Shown: positions 25,702 to 35,134 of the stretch, piece by piece
Position numbering within the stretch: position 1 is the stretch's first letter
Layout: each line of letters begins with the position of its first letter
Assembly (NCBI GenBank): GCA_026392215.1
Contig: JAPLCN010000192.1
Location: 1-35,629, forward strand
Reading direction: 5' to 3'
Source: Actinomycetota bacterium
GTDB lineage: Bacteria; Actinomycetota; Humimicrobiia; Humimicrobiales; Humimicrobiaceae
Length of the DNA: 35,629 nucleotides
The notes under the pieces: model-generated
What the model saw: only the letters and a program-made list of their open reading frames with translations
Told to the model about the DNA's origin: nothing
Databases searched by the model: none
Translations under genes and position numbers: made by a program

Positions 25702-26495
25702 AAAAAATTGCTTTGTTCGGGATTTGCGGGAAGATGGGCAAATCAATGCTTTCAGAACTTATTCTGGAAGAAGATATAATTATCGCAGCGGGCTTTGATA
25801 AAACAAACATAGGAACAGACATAGGTGTGTTAACCGGAAGAGAAATTTCAGGGATTAAAGTTACAGATAATTATGAAGACATATTACTTGCAAAACCTGA
25901 TCTTATTTTAGATTTTACAGGGCCGGAGATAGTATATAAAAATATTTTGTGGGCGATTGAAAATAAAATTGATTTGATTGTTGGTGCAACAGGCTTAAAA
26001 AGAGAAGAAATTGAGATTATAAAAGAAAAAACTAAAAAGTCAAAAAACAAAGTTTTTATAGTTCCGAATTTTTCGATAGGCGCTGTTTTAATGATAATGC
26101 TGTCATCAATGGCAGCTAAATATTTTGAAAATTGTGAGATTATCGAAATGCACCACGATAAAAAGAAAGATGCTCCGTCAGGCACAGCAATTGCAACTTC
26201 AATAGCAATAAGTGAAAAGAAAAAGTTTAATTCAAGTAAATTATTATCAGATGAAAAAGAAACATTAGAAGGCAGCAGAGGCGCATTTTCTGATGGTGTC
26301 CACATACATAGCGTAAGGCTTCCGGGACTGCTTGCCCATCAAAGCGTAATATTTGGTTCGAAGGGGCAGACATTAACTATTAAACATGATAGCATAGACC
26401 GTTCTTCTTTTTACCCCGGTTTGATTTTAGCAATAAGAAATTTGGATAAGCTGCAAAATTTTACTTACGGTCTTGACAAGCTTATTGAAATTTAA
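25698..26495 (+). CDS. dapB: 4-hydroxy-tetrahydrodipicolinate reductase
   Basis: DapB reduces the DapA product with NAD(P)H in the diaminopimelate/lysine pathway. The 265-residue protein has an N-terminal Rossmann motif (KIALFGICGKMGKSMLSELI) and the catalytic and substrate-binding signature EIIEMHHDKKKDAPSGTAIA, followed by GVHIHSVRLPGLLAHQSVIF. The ATG overlaps the previous stop by four bases. dapA is 25 bases downstream, so the consecutive pathway steps are co-expressed. Confidence 0.97.
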   Translation: MKKIALFGICGKMGKSMLSELILEEDIIIAAGFDKTNIGTDIGVLTGREISGIKVTDNYEDILLAKPDLILDFTGPEIVYKNILWAIENKIDLIVGATGLKREEIEIIKEKTKKSKNKVFIVPNFSIGAVLMIMLSSMAAKYFENCEIIEMHHDKKKDAPSGTAIATSIAISEKKKFNSSKLLSDEKETLEGSRGAFSDGVHIHSVRLPGLLAHQSVIFGSKGQTLTIKHDSIDRSSFYPGLILAIRNLDKLQNFTYGLDKLIEI

Positions 26496-26520
26496 AAAAT
26501 TTTATTTTATGGAGGATTAA

Positions 26521-27402
26521 ATGATTGATTTAGGTGAAGTTATAACTGCAATGGTTACTCCATTTGATAAAGATTATAAAATTGACTGGAAATATGCAGA
26601 TAAACTCATTGATTACCTTGTAGAAAATGGCAGCGACAGCCTGCTGCTTGCAGGAACAACTGGAGAATCACCGACTCTTACTGATGATGAAAAAGTCGAG
26701 TTGTTTAAATTTGGCAGGAAAAAATTAAATAAAAATGTAAAACTTATAGCAGGAACAGGCTCAAACGATACTTTTCATACTATTGAATTGTCAAAAAAAG
26801 CTGAAGAAGCCGGTGCGAATGCACTTCTGGTTGTTACGCCTTATTACAATAAACCAACACAAGCAGGACTAATCAGGCATTTTGAAGCAGTATCTGATGC
26901 TGTAAGCATACCGATACTTGTATATAATGTTCCATCAAGAACTTGCTGTAATATTAATTCCGGAACATGCAAAGAAATTTCTGAAATAAAAAATATTATG
27001 GGAATTAAGGAAGCAAGTGGCGATTTGAAGCAAATTTCAGAAATCATAAGAGATTGCAGGAAGGATTTCAAGGTTTACAGCGGAAATGATGGGGATACAT
27101 TCCCTATTGTTGCGCTTGGGGGCGTGGGAGTTGTGAGTGTTGCTTCGCATATTATCGGAAAAGAAATTAAGCAAATGATAGATTTGATAAAAAAAGGCAG
27201 CATTATCCGGGCAGCAGATTTGCATAAGAAGTTTCTGGACATATTTTATGGTATTTTTATGACAACAAGCCCTATTCCAATAAAGAAAGCATTAAATCTT
27301 AAAGGTATAAGTGTCGGAACCTTAAGGCCTCCATTATATGATATGGATGCCAGGGAAGAAGAAATTTTTAGTAAATTACTTTCAAAATATAATATAATAT
27401 AA
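26521..27402 (+). CDS. dapA: 4-hydroxy-tetrahydrodipicolinate synthase
   Basis: DapA condenses pyruvate with aspartate semialdehyde. The 293-residue TIM barrel has the AGTTGESPTLTDDEK motif and VTPYYNKPTQAGLIRHFEAV. YNVPSRT carries the catalytic tyrosine, and MGIKEASGDLKQ carries the Schiff-base lysine. The start ATG follows GGAGG with a good spacing. Having dapB and dapA together predicts meso-diaminopimelate or lysine synthesis and hence a peptidoglycan wall. Confidence 0.97.
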   Translation: MIDLGEVITAMVTPFDKDYKIDWKYADKLIDYLVENGSDSLLLAGTTGESPTLTDDEKVELFKFGRKKLNKNVKLIAGTGSNDTFHTIELSKKAEEAGANALLVVTPYYNKPTQAGLIRHFEAVSDAVSIPILVYNVPSRTCCNINSGTCKEISEIKNIMGIKEASGDLKQISEIIRDCRKDFKVYSGNDGDTFPIVALGGVGVVSVASHIIGKEIKQMIDLIKKGSIIRAADLHKKFLDIFYGIFMTTSPIPIKKALNLKGISVGTLRPPLYDMDAREEEIFSKLLSKYNII

Positions 27403-27494
27403 AATAAAATAATATAAAATATGTTTTTTTTATAATTATTTTTTAAAAGTAAATAGTAATATTATCATAATTTTTATAATAATTTTTTTTAACC

Positions 27495-29159
27495 ATGTCA
27501 AAAAAATCAAGCATAAAACTAATACCACTCGGAGGGTTTAATGAAATAGGGAAGAACATGATGGTACTGGAAAAGGGAGAAGACATGATCATTATTGATT
27601 GTGGGGTAATGTTTCCCGATGAAGAATTTCCCGGTGTTGATTACGTAATCCCTGATTTTTCATATATTACAAGAAATTCGAGTAAACTTCGTGCAATTAT
27701 TATTACACATGGTCATGAGGACCATATTGGCGGCCTGCCTTTCCTTTTTAAAGAAGTGATGGCACCAATTTATGCCACAAAACTTACAAAGGGTTTAATA
27801 GAGTTGAAATTAAACGAGCATCAGATTTTTGAAGGAGTGGAAGTTAACGAAATAAATGAAAATGATGTACTTAATATCGGTCCTTTTACTATTGAATTTT
27901 TCAGAGTAAGCCACAGTATCCCTGATTCAGTAGGCATAGTAATAAAAACTGATGTAGGAACAATCGTCCACAGCGGTGACTTTAAATTTGATCAAAGCCC
28001 AATGTATGGGAAAAGTACAGAGTTTTCAAAGATTGGCGCTTTTGGTATGCAAGGCGTTCTGGTATTACTTTGCGACAGCACAAATTCTGAACAGGAAGGC
28101 TATACTTTACCTGAAAAGGTTGTTGGCAAGGCCTTACTGGAGAAATTTTCACAAGCCCAGGGAAGGGTAATAGTAGCTACTTTTTCTTCACATATACACA
28201 GGATTCAGCAGATAATGGATATGTCAGAAAAATTTCAAAAAAAACTGGCAATTTCAGGTAGATCTTTACTTAAGACTATAAAAATTGCTGGTGAACTTGG
28301 CTATCTTAAAATACCTGATCAGATGATAATTCCAATCAATAAAATAGATGAATATCCTTTAAAAAAAGTAACAATACTTGCAACAGGGACTCAAGGCGAG
28401 CCTCTTTCAGCCTTATATAAAATGGCTGTAAACGAGCATAAAAGAATCCAGATAATGAAAAGTGACATGGTAATTATTTCTGCTTCACCAATTCCCGGAA
28501 ATGAAAAAGCAATAGCAAACATTATTAACATGCTTATTAAAAATGGCGCGGATGTACTTTATGAATCAATTGCCGGAGTTCATGTTTCAGGCCATGCAGC
28601 GCAGGAAGAAATTAAAATGATGATAAACCTTATCAGGCCGAAATACTTCATTCCAATTCATGGTGACAACATGCATAAAGTTCAAAATGGAAAAATTGCC
28701 CTGGAAGTAGGAATTCCTGAAGAAAATATTGTAATTGCCCAAAATGGAGATGTGATTAAAATTAATTCAAGCCTTTGTAAAGTATCTAAAAATATTAATA
28801 CCAGAACAATATATGTAGATGGTCTGGGATATGGCGATATTGATGACATTGTTTTAAAAGACAGAAAATTGCTTTCAAAAGATGGAGTAGTTATAAATAT
28901 TGTTGGACTTGATTTAATAAAAGAAGAAATTTTTTATGAGCCTGACTTAACATTTAAAGGCATAACTTTTATTGAAAATTTTGATGCTATTATTAAAGAA
29001 TGCAAAAACATTGTCAGCGAATCAGTCAGAAGCTGTTTTAAAAATAATTTAAAAATACCGGCTACTATCGAAAAATATGTAAATGACAGGCTTGAAAAGT
29101 ATCTGATAAAAAAAATAAGAATAAAGCCTGTGATAATAACCAAAGTTTTACCAAAATAA
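27495..29159 (+). CDS. rnj: Ribonuclease J
   Basis: RNase J is a metallo-beta-lactamase/beta-CASP ribonuclease with endo and 5'-3' exo activity, central to mRNA decay and rRNA maturation. At 554 residues it has the normal length. The metal motif is IIITHGHEDHIGGLPFLF (about residue 70). VVHSGDFKFDQSP, LLCDSTNSEQEGYT, the beta-CASP part (TGTQGEPLSALYKMA) and the HVSGHAAQEEIKMMINLIRP motif are present. The C-terminal region follows. No Shine-Dalgarno is visible: the ATG is preceded by TAATTTTTTTTAACC. The 92-base gap before it is nearly pure A/T. Only one RNase J is in the window. Confidence 0.96.
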   Translation: MSKKSSIKLIPLGGFNEIGKNMMVLEKGEDMIIIDCGVMFPDEEFPGVDYVIPDFSYITRNSSKLRAIIITHGHEDHIGGLPFLFKEVMAPIYATKLTKGLIELKLNEHQIFEGVEVNEINENDVLNIGPFTIEFFRVSHSIPDSVGIVIKTDVGTIVHSGDFKFDQSPMYGKSTEFSKIGAFGMQGVLVLLCDSTNSEQEGYTLPEKVVGKALLEKFSQAQGRVIVATFSSHIHRIQQIMDMSEKFQKKLAISGRSLLKTIKIAGELGYLKIPDQMIIPINKIDEYPLKKVTILATGTQGEPLSALYKMAVNEHKRIQIMKSDMVIISASPIPGNEKAIANIINMLIKNGADVLYESIAGVHVSGHAAQEEIKMMINLIRPKYFIPIHGDNMHKVQNGKIALEVGIPEENIVIAQNGDVIKINSSLCKVSKNINTRTIYVDGLGYGDIDDIVLKDRKLLSKDGVVINIVGLDLIKEEIFYEPDLTFKGITFIENFDAIIKECKNIVSESVRSCFKNNLKIPATIEKYVNDRLEKYLIKKIRIKPVIITKVLPK

Positions 29160-29174
29160 TATAGTAATTATTTT

Positions 29175-29204
29175 TAAATAAAGCATAAACAAATACTTTA
29201 TTTA
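29175..29204 (+). other. 9-bp perfect inverted repeat upstream of ftsK
   Basis: TAAATAAAG (29175-29183) and CTTTATTTA (29196-29204) flank a 12-base loop in the gap between rnj and ftsK. No T tract follows, so it is not a normal terminator. Its A/T-rich arms give modest stability. Confidence 0.3.
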
Positions 29205-29224
29205 TAGAATAAATTCTTAAAAAG

Positions 29225-31615
29225 ATGGCTGCAAACAATACAAAACGCAATATAAAATCTGAACTCAAACTAACTGGAAAAAAATATAAGCCGGGGGAGA
29301 TACCCGAAGCAAAAACTTATGTTAAAAGCAGGAAAGAAGTATATGGAATCATAATAATACTTGTCTCAATCTTATTTTTCATAAGTTTGTTTGTTAAGGG
29401 CGAAAGCGGAGTTGTTTTAAAATACATTAATTACTTTTTATCATATTTATTCGGCATAGGGAAATATATTTTTGCTCTCTTTATTCTTGTTTGGGGCATA
29501 AGCTTCTTTATAAGAAAATCTGCTTTTTTAGAAGCAAGACTTGGGTTTGGGTGTTTACTTTTATTTTTATCACTTTCTGGATTATTTGCTGCAAGTAGTG
29601 AAGTAAACAATATTTTTGATGAAATTTTTATCACAAGCCATGGAGGCATAACAGGCTCAGGAGTTTATTACGGTCTTTTCAAGCTTACAAATAAAGCCGG
29701 TTCGGTTACAATACTGGCTTTTTTACTATTGATTTCAATAATCATTATTACAAACATTTCTCTGGTTGAAGTATATAAAAAAATTTCGGCAAGATACAAA
29801 GAGTCAAGATTAAAAAAATTAGAAAAAGTTAAAAATAAAGTAACTTATCCCGGCTTGGGAAAAGAGCCTGTGGTATTTAATGGAAGCAAGGATTTAGTAA
29901 GGGTTAGATATAATGAAAATATTGAATCTGCATTTAATAATTTGGGTGATAAAAACATCAGTGCCGTCAATAATAAATTTCCCTTTATAGTTGACCATGT
30001 AAAAAAATCATCAAAAAATATTGAAAATGATATTGAAATTAAAGATGATGCGCTGTTAAAAGAAAAAATAGAAAAAGCAAAGGAATCAGCTAAAGAAATA
30101 ATCCCAAAAATAAGTAAAGAGTCGCAACTTGAGATGGCTATACCAAATGAAGAAAATGAGGAGTTCAATTACAGACTTCCACCGGAAAGCCTGTTGAAAA
30201 AATCCAAAGCTATTTCTCCAAGCTTATATAAACAGGATGTAAAGGAAAATATTTTTATCTTAAATAATCTATTTAAAGATTTTAATCTTGCTGCTAAAGT
30301 TACTGCTGTTGTCAGAGGACCTTCAGTTACTTTATACGAGCTTACTCTTTCCCCTGGAGTTAAAGTTCAGCGTTTGTTAAGCCTGGAAGATGATTTCTGC
30401 GTTGCGCTTGGCTCTTCAGATATCAGGATTTTAACACCTATACCAGGTAAATCAGCAATCGGAATCGAAGTTCCAAACAAGATAAAAAGCATAGTTACTT
30501 TAGGAGATGTTTATTCACTTTATGATTCGCCTGTTTCAAAAGAGACTTTAAGAGTTCCGCTGGGAAGAAATTTATCGGGGGAAGTAATTTACATGGACCT
30601 TAATCATATGCCACATCTGCTTATTGCAGGAGCAACAAATTCCGGAAAGAGTTCATGCATCAACAGCATTATTATCTCCCTTCTTTTAAAGTTAAAACCT
30701 AATGAAGTAAAATTTATAATGATAGATCCAAAAATGGTTGAATTAAGCATTTATAATGGAATTCCGCATCTTCTGGCACCTGTAGTCGTAAATCCTAAAA
30801 AGGCATCAGTTGCGCTTTCATGGGCTGTAGATGAAATGGAAAACAGGCTTAAAATTTTATCAGATTACAATTGCAAGAATCTTGAACAGTTTAACAGTGA
30901 AGTGCAAAAAAATAAATCCAGAGATCCGGATTTAATCAGGCTGCCATATGTTCTTGTTTTCATAGATGAGCTTGCTGACTTAATGATTGTTTCAGCGTCA
31001 GAAGTAGAAGAAAGCATAAACAGGATCGCTCAAATGGGAAGGGCGGTAGGGATTCATTTAATCATTGCAACTCAAAGACCTTCAGTTAATGTTATTACCG
31101 GAGTCATTAAAGCCAATATTCCTTCCAGGATAGCTTTTAGTGTTGCCTCTAATACTGATTCCAGAGTTATATTGGATATACCCGGGGCTGAAAAATTAAT
31201 AGGAAGAGGAGATATGCTATACTCTCCGGTATCATTTTCCAGGCCCGAGAGAATTCAGGGAGCATTCGTAACCATGGGAGAGATTGAAATAATAACTGAT
31301 TATATTAAGGACCAGAAAAGCTCTTCATACCTTAAGGATATTTTTGAAGCAGCTATAAAAGTTGAAAAAAAGGGAATGGCAGATGATTCTCTGATTTACG
31401 AAGCTCTGGAAGTTTTCATTGAATTTGGCCACGCTTCTGCATCGCTTCTTCAAAGAAGATTAAGAATCGGATATTCAAGAGCAGCAAGAATAGTTGACCA
31501 GCTTGAAAACAGAGGTTTTATAAGTGGTTATGATGGCGCAAAGCCCAGAGAGGTTTTAATTTCAAGAGAAGATTTTTTAAAGTTTAAAAAAGATATGAGG
31601 ATGGATGAAGATTGA
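29225..31615 (+). CDS. ftsK: DNA translocase FtsK/SpoIIIE
   Basis: FtsK pumps chromosomal DNA through the division septum and activates Xer recombination. The 796-residue protein has about four N-terminal membrane segments (near residues 38-60, 65-95, 98-125 and 155-180), a charged linker, and the motor. Walker A is LIAGATNSGKSSCINSII (near 470), Walker B is VLVFIDELADLMIV, and GIHLIIATQRPSVNVITGVI is conserved. A C-terminal winged-helix gamma domain (ASLLQRRLRIGYSRAARIVD) reads KOPS-type sequences. The Walker A has N-S where most members have G-S, which should not matter. cinA starts within its stop codon. It is the natural partner of the XerC encoded at 3609. Confidence 0.96.
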   Translation: MAANNTKRNIKSELKLTGKKYKPGEIPEAKTYVKSRKEVYGIIIILVSILFFISLFVKGESGVVLKYINYFLSYLFGIGKYIFALFILVWGISFFIRKSAFLEARLGFGCLLLFLSLSGLFAASSEVNNIFDEIFITSHGGITGSGVYYGLFKLTNKAGSVTILAFLLLISIIIITNISLVEVYKKISARYKESRLKKLEKVKNKVTYPGLGKEPVVFNGSKDLVRVRYNENIESAFNNLGDKNISAVNNKFPFIVDHVKKSSKNIENDIEIKDDALLKEKIEKAKESAKEIIPKISKESQLEMAIPNEENEEFNYRLPPESLLKKSKAISPSLYKQDVKENIFILNNLFKDFNLAAKVTAVVRGPSVTLYELTLSPGVKVQRLLSLEDDFCVALGSSDIRILTPIPGKSAIGIEVPNKIKSIVTLGDVYSLYDSPVSKETLRVPLGRNLSGEVIYMDLNHMPHLLIAGATNSGKSSCINSIIISLLLKLKPNEVKFIMIDPKMVELSIYNGIPHLLAPVVVNPKKASVALSWAVDEMENRLKILSDYNCKNLEQFNSEVQKNKSRDPDLIRLPYVLVFIDELADLMIVSASEVEESINRIAQMGRAVGIHLIIATQRPSVNVITGVIKANIPSRIAFSVASNTDSRVILDIPGAEKLIGRGDMLYSPVSFSRPERIQGAFVTMGEIEIITDYIKDQKSSSYLKDIFEAAIKVEKKGMADDSLIYEALEVFIEFGHASASLLQRRLRIGYSRAARIVDQLENRGFISGYDGAKPREVLISREDFLKFKKDMRMDED

Positions 31616-32928
31616 AATCAGCAATCATATGTATTGGAACAGAGCTGAATTTAGGATTAATTTTAAATACAAATGCAACTTATATTTCTGAAAAGCTCGC
31701 TGAAAATGGTATTGAATGCAATCTGATTATAACAATCAAAGATGATGAAAAAGATATATCAGATGCACTTAATTATTCTTTAAGCCAAAGTGATTTAATA
31801 ATAATAAGTGGCGGTCTGGGTCCTACTGATGACGATATTACAAGAAAAGCAGTCTCGGAAACTTTAGGGCTTAAATTATATAAAGATGACAGTCTTGATG
31901 AGACAAGCCTGCGGTTTATTAAAAGAGTCCTGACAGATGAATTAAAAAACAGGCTGCTAAGGCAATCATTTATTCCTGAAGGATCAAATCCCATAATCCC
32001 CAACATAGGAAGTGCATCCGGGTTTATTATTAGCCTTAAAAATAAGAATAAATGGATTTTTTCAGTTCCTGGTGTCCCTAAGGAAATGAAAGACATGTTT
32101 GATAACGCTGTACTTCCGGAGCTAATTAAATTATCTGATGAAAGTAGCAGGAATAATTTTAAAATTAAAAGAAAGATTTTACTTACAACCGGACTCAGTG
32201 AAAGCGAAATTGAGGAAAACATAAAGGATATTTATGTTGAAGGTTGTAAACTGGGAGTAAAAATTGGAATAACTGCTTCTCCCGGATTAATAAAAATAAT
32301 TATTGTATCGAAATCGCCATCAAATGAAATAAATGATAAAAATACTGAAATCATATCAGGCAGAATAAGAGAGAAGATAAATGGTTTTATTTATGGTGAA
32401 AATGAAGATCTGGTTGCGGAAGCTTTAAAGAAAAGCATTCTGGGATATGGTGAGAAAATTACAATCAGCACTGCAGAATCTTTGACAGGCGGGTTGATTT
32501 CAAGTATGATTTCTGATGTTTCCGGCAGTTCAGAATATTTTTCAGGCGGGATCATATCTTATTCCAGTTATTCAAAAATTAAATTGCTTGGTGTAAAGGA
32601 AAGCGATTTAGAAAAATATGGAGCGGTTAGCAGACAGGTTTGTATGCAAATGGCAATGTCCTCAAAAAAGATTTTTAACTCCGATTACGGCATAAGCGTA
32701 ACCGGTTTTGCCGGTCCAACCGTTAATGAGCCGGGAAAGGAAATAGGACTTGTTTACTCATGTATTGCTAAGCCAAATGGAGATGCAAAAATATATAAAA
32801 GGAGATTTATGGGAACAAGAACAGAAATTAAATTCAGGGTTTGCCAGTTTATTTTAAACATGTTAAGAACTGAAATAGAAAATAATAAAAAAATAAGATT
32901 TGAAAAACAGGTTAAAATTGGAAAATAA
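31612..32928 (+). CDS. cinA: CinA-like protein (nicotinamide mononucleotide deamidase family)
   Basis: This is a two-domain CinA of 438 residues. The N-terminal COG1058/MoCF-like domain has ICIGTELNLGLILNTNATYI and ISGGLGPTDDDITRKAVSET, and acts as an ADP-ribose/CoA pyrophosphatase in known members. The C-terminal NMN deamidase domain has STAESLTGGLISSMISDVSG and GISVTGFAGPTVNEPGKEIG. It starts at TTG in TTGA, overlapping the ftsK TGA. The cinA-recA neighbourhood is widely conserved. pgsA, often found between ftsK and cinA, is absent. Confidence 0.93.
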   Translation: MKSAIICIGTELNLGLILNTNATYISEKLAENGIECNLIITIKDDEKDISDALNYSLSQSDLIIISGGLGPTDDDITRKAVSETLGLKLYKDDSLDETSLRFIKRVLTDELKNRLLRQSFIPEGSNPIIPNIGSASGFIISLKNKNKWIFSVPGVPKEMKDMFDNAVLPELIKLSDESSRNNFKIKRKILLTTGLSESEIEENIKDIYVEGCKLGVKIGITASPGLIKIIIVSKSPSNEINDKNTEIISGRIREKINGFIYGENEDLVAEALKKSILGYGEKITISTAESLTGGLISSMISDVSGSSEYFSGGIISYSSYSKIKLLGVKESDLEKYGAVSRQVCMQMAMSSKKIFNSDYGISVTGFAGPTVNEPGKEIGLVYSCIAKPNGDAKIYKRRFMGTRTEIKFRVCQFILNMLRTEIENNKKIRFEKQVKIGK

Positions 32929-33505
32929 TCTTCAGTCAAAGGATAAGGAAAGTAAAAGGCTTTTTATCGGTATCAGCCTTTCAGAGGAAATATGCAATTA
33001 TTTTTATGATTTAATGCTGAATTTAAGTAAAATAAATAAGGATATCCAACCAATTCCGGCTCAAAACATACATATCACATTAAAATTTCTTGGAAATGTA
33101 AAAGAAAGTGATTTGGAGAGTATTACCGCCAATATAAAACTTTCTCTAAAAGAAAGTGAAAGCTTTAAATTTAATATAGAAAATTCCCTGGATGGTTTTC
33201 CCAGACTATCGGCTTCAAGAATCATTTTTGGAACAATAGGGGGCGGAAGAAGTGAAATGGAAAACTTATTTAATATAATTAAAGACAATGTTTCAAAAAT
33301 AGGATTTAACAGAGAAGAAAAAAAATTTATACCCCATATTACAATTGCCAGGATGAAATTTCCTGTAAATTTCACTGATCTTATTGAGAATTCGCAGTTT
33401 AAGATATTTAAGAATATTTCTTGTAATAAAGTAATTCTTTTTGAAAGTATTCTTTCAAGAAAAGGGCCTGAATATTTAATTGAAAAAGAATTTTTATTAA
33501 AATAA
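32918..33505 (+). CDS. thpR: RNA 2',3'-cyclic phosphodiesterase (2H family)
   Basis: ThpR (LigT) hydrolyses 2',3'-cyclic phosphate ends of RNA. The two HxT motifs are visible: NIHITLKFLG in the first half and FIPHITIARM in the second. The N-terminus RLFIGISLSEEIC is also typical. The track begins at TTG 32900 within cinA; TTG 32918, preceded by ACAGG at a suitable distance, gives 195 residues and a shorter overlap, so I prefer it. Both starts overlap cinA, suggesting coupling. Family members were first described as 2'-5' RNA ligases. Confidence 0.9.
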   Translation: MENNLQSKDKESKRLFIGISLSEEICNYFYDLMLNLSKINKDIQPIPAQNIHITLKFLGNVKESDLESITANIKLSLKESESFKFNIENSLDGFPRLSASRIIFGTIGGGRSEMENLFNIIKDNVSKIGFNREEKKFIPHITIARMKFPVNFTDLIENSQFKIFKNISCNKVILFESILSRKGPEYLIEKEFLLK

Positions 33506-33641
33506 ATTGAATATAAAATTATCCATAAGCTTATAATCTTAATCTTTTTATAATCTTTTTTATTTTTTATCTGCTAAACTAAATCTGTAAAACAAAAAAT
33601 TTAATTGCGTTAAATTATTTTGAAATATATGTTTATATATA
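33506..33641. other. First part of the 314-base thpR-recA gap, no gene seen
   Basis: Highly A/T-rich with a 10-bp palindrome ATAAGCTTAT near 33527. No gene, convincing terminator or RNA motif is visible. The rest of the gap (33642-33819) holds the recA promoter and an approximately 140-base leader. Confidence 0.5.
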
Positions 33642-33683
33642 TTTACACATATGTTAGTATGTAATATAACATAAATGTGTAAA
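33642..33683 (+). promoter_or_regulatory. recA promoter overlapped by a large dyad (candidate SOS operator)
   Basis: TTTACA (33642-33647) and TATAAC (33665-33670) are 17 bases apart, a good sigma70 promoter. The same region is an inverted repeat: TTTACACATATGTTA (33642-33656) against TAACATAAATGTGTAAA (33667-33683), with a two-base bulge. Each arm contains an ACAT-ATGT-like core, loosely similar to the Gram-positive LexA box GAACATATGTTC (here CACATATGTTA). A repressor bound here would block both hexamers. The leader to the recA ATG is about 140 bases. Confidence 0.55.
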
Positions 33684-33819
33684 TGAATATAATTGATAAA
33701 AAATTTATTTAATCTTTAAAAATAGTTTTACTTTTATATCTTTTTTATAATTTGATTTAATATTAAAATTTCTGTGAATTCCTGAATTTTTATAAATTTA
33801 AGTTATTATAGGAGGCTGA

Positions 33820-34854
33820 ATGGATAAAGATAAAATAATCGAAAATGCATTAGCGCAGATAGAAAGAGCATACGGGAAAGGCGCTATCATGAAGCTGGGC
33901 AATGCCGGACCATTAAAAGATATTGAATCTGTGTCAACAGGATCATTGGAGCTTGATATGGCGTTAGGCGTTGGAGGAATACCCAAGGGAAGAGTTACTG
34001 AAATCTTCGGACCTGAATCAAGCGGCAAGACAACTCTTGCCCTGCATGTTATAGCAAATGCTCAAAAAACCGGAGGTATCGCAGCTTTTATAGATGCAGA
34101 GCATGCGCTTGATCCCATTTATGCTAAAAATTTAGGTGTTAACACTGATGAGCTTCTTTTATCTCAACCAGACAGTGGTGAACAGGCGCTGGAAATTTGC
34201 GAAATTCTTTTAAAAAGCACGGCTCTGGATATTATCGTTATTGATTCAGTAGCTGCATTGGTTCCAAGGGCAGAGCTTGAAGGTGAGATGGGAGATTCTT
34301 TTATGGGGTTGCAGGCAAGGCTTATGTCGCAGGCACTAAGAAAATTAACCGGGCTTGTTGGTAAAACAAAAACAATTGTAATATTTATAAACCAGTTAAG
34401 AGAAAAAATAGGAGTAATGTTCGGAAATCCAGAAGTTACTCCCGGAGGAAGAGCTTTGAAATTTTATGCATCTGTCAGACTTGACATCAGAAAAATTGAT
34501 ACTATTAAAAATGGCACCGAAATGATTGGCAGCAGAGTAAAAGTCAAAGTTGTTAAGAATAAGGTAGCGGCGCCTTTTAAGGCTGCAGAGTTTGATATAA
34601 TGTACGGGAAGGGCATATCAAGAGAGGGAAGTATAGTTGATATTGGGGCAGAGGTAGAGGTACTAGGGAAAAGCGGATCCTGGTATTCCTTTAAAGGTGA
34701 AAGAATAGGCCAGGGCAGGGAAAATGCCAAGCTGTTCCTGGCGCAAAATCCTAAGATAATGGATGAAATTGAAAAAGAAATAAAGAATGTATTCCAGGCA
34801 AAAAAAATTGAGTCAAGCTCTCCAGGTGATACCGGGAAGAGTACAGATTCCTAA
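33820..34854 (+). CDS. recA: Recombinase RecA
   Basis: RecA forms filaments on single-stranded DNA, performs strand exchange and triggers LexA cleavage. The 344-residue protein is full length. P-loop [14 protein letters not shown] is at residues 64-72, and [39 protein letters not shown]-type Walker B and [20 protein letters not shown] follow. The ATG follows AGGAGGCTG at good spacing. No intein is present. cinA-thpR upstream and recA here are separated by a 314-base gap, so recA has its own promoter. Confidence 0.99.
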   Translation: MDKDKIIENALAQIERAYGKGAIMKLGNAGPLKDIESVSTGSLELDMALGVGGIPKGRVTEIFGPESSGKTTLALHVIANAQKTGGIAAFIDAEHALDPIYAKNLGVNTDELLLSQPDSGEQALEICEILLKSTALDIIVIDSVAALVPRAELEGEMGDSFMGLQARLMSQALRKLTGLVGKTKTIVIFINQLREKIGVMFGNPEVTPGGRALKFYASVRLDIRKIDTIKNGTEMIGSRVKVKVVKNKVAAPFKAAEFDIMYGKGISREGSIVDIGAEVEVLGKSGSWYSFKGERIGQGRENAKLFLAQNPKIMDEIEKEIKNVFQAKKIESSSPGDTGKSTDS

Positions 34855-34906
34855 ATAATCTTTTTATTTTTTCTTAATTTATTTAAAAAAAAGAGTAAAT
34901 TCCTTA

Positions 34907-34934
34907 TTGACTTATAAATACGTAATGCTATACT
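34907..34934 (+). promoter_or_regulatory. rRNA operon promoter P1
   Basis: TTGACT (34907-34912) and TATACT (34929-34934) are 16 bases apart with TGC before the -10 (extended -10). It lies about 200 bases upstream of the mature 16S start, in the 280-base recA-16S gap. Confidence 0.7.
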
Positions 34935-35027
34935 AATAAGGCTTTAAAGAAGTAAAATGTTTTTTTAAAAGGTTACCTTTTTCTTCCTGCGTTAAATAAA
35001 AAATTTTAACAAAATAAAATTATTTTG

Positions 35028-35056
35028 TTGACATGGAAAAATGATTATGGTAACTT
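35028..35056 (+). promoter_or_regulatory. rRNA operon promoter P2
   Basis: A consensus TTGACA (35028-35033) and TAACTT (35051-35056) are 17 bases apart, with TGG before the -10. Tandem promoters are usual for rRNA operons. The start would be near 35063, some 70 bases before the mature 16S 5' end. Confidence 0.65.
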
Positions 35057-35077
35057 AGGTAAGTTTGCAAGATAGAG

Positions 35078-35091
35078 TGTTCTTTGAGAAC
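35078..35091 (+). promoter_or_regulatory. boxA-like antitermination site in the rRNA leader
   Basis: TGTTCTTTGA (35078-35087) resembles boxA (TGYTCTTTRA), the NusB/S10 binding site, and GTTCT-TTG-AGAAC forms a small dyad. The following GAACTAAATAGTG resembles actinobacterial rRNA leader sequence. Confidence 0.6.
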
Positions 35092-35134
35092 TAAATAGTG
35101 CGAGTTTTTTAAGCAAGTTATTTGTATGTTAGTT

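Noticed and set aside
25871-26305. Minus-strand ORF of 144 residues over dapB
   Set aside because: It is a shadow of the conserved dapB coding sequence.
27403-27494. Terminator or regulatory RNA upstream of rnj
   Set aside because: The gap is low-complexity A/T sequence with T runs but no GC-containing stem; nothing specific can be supported.
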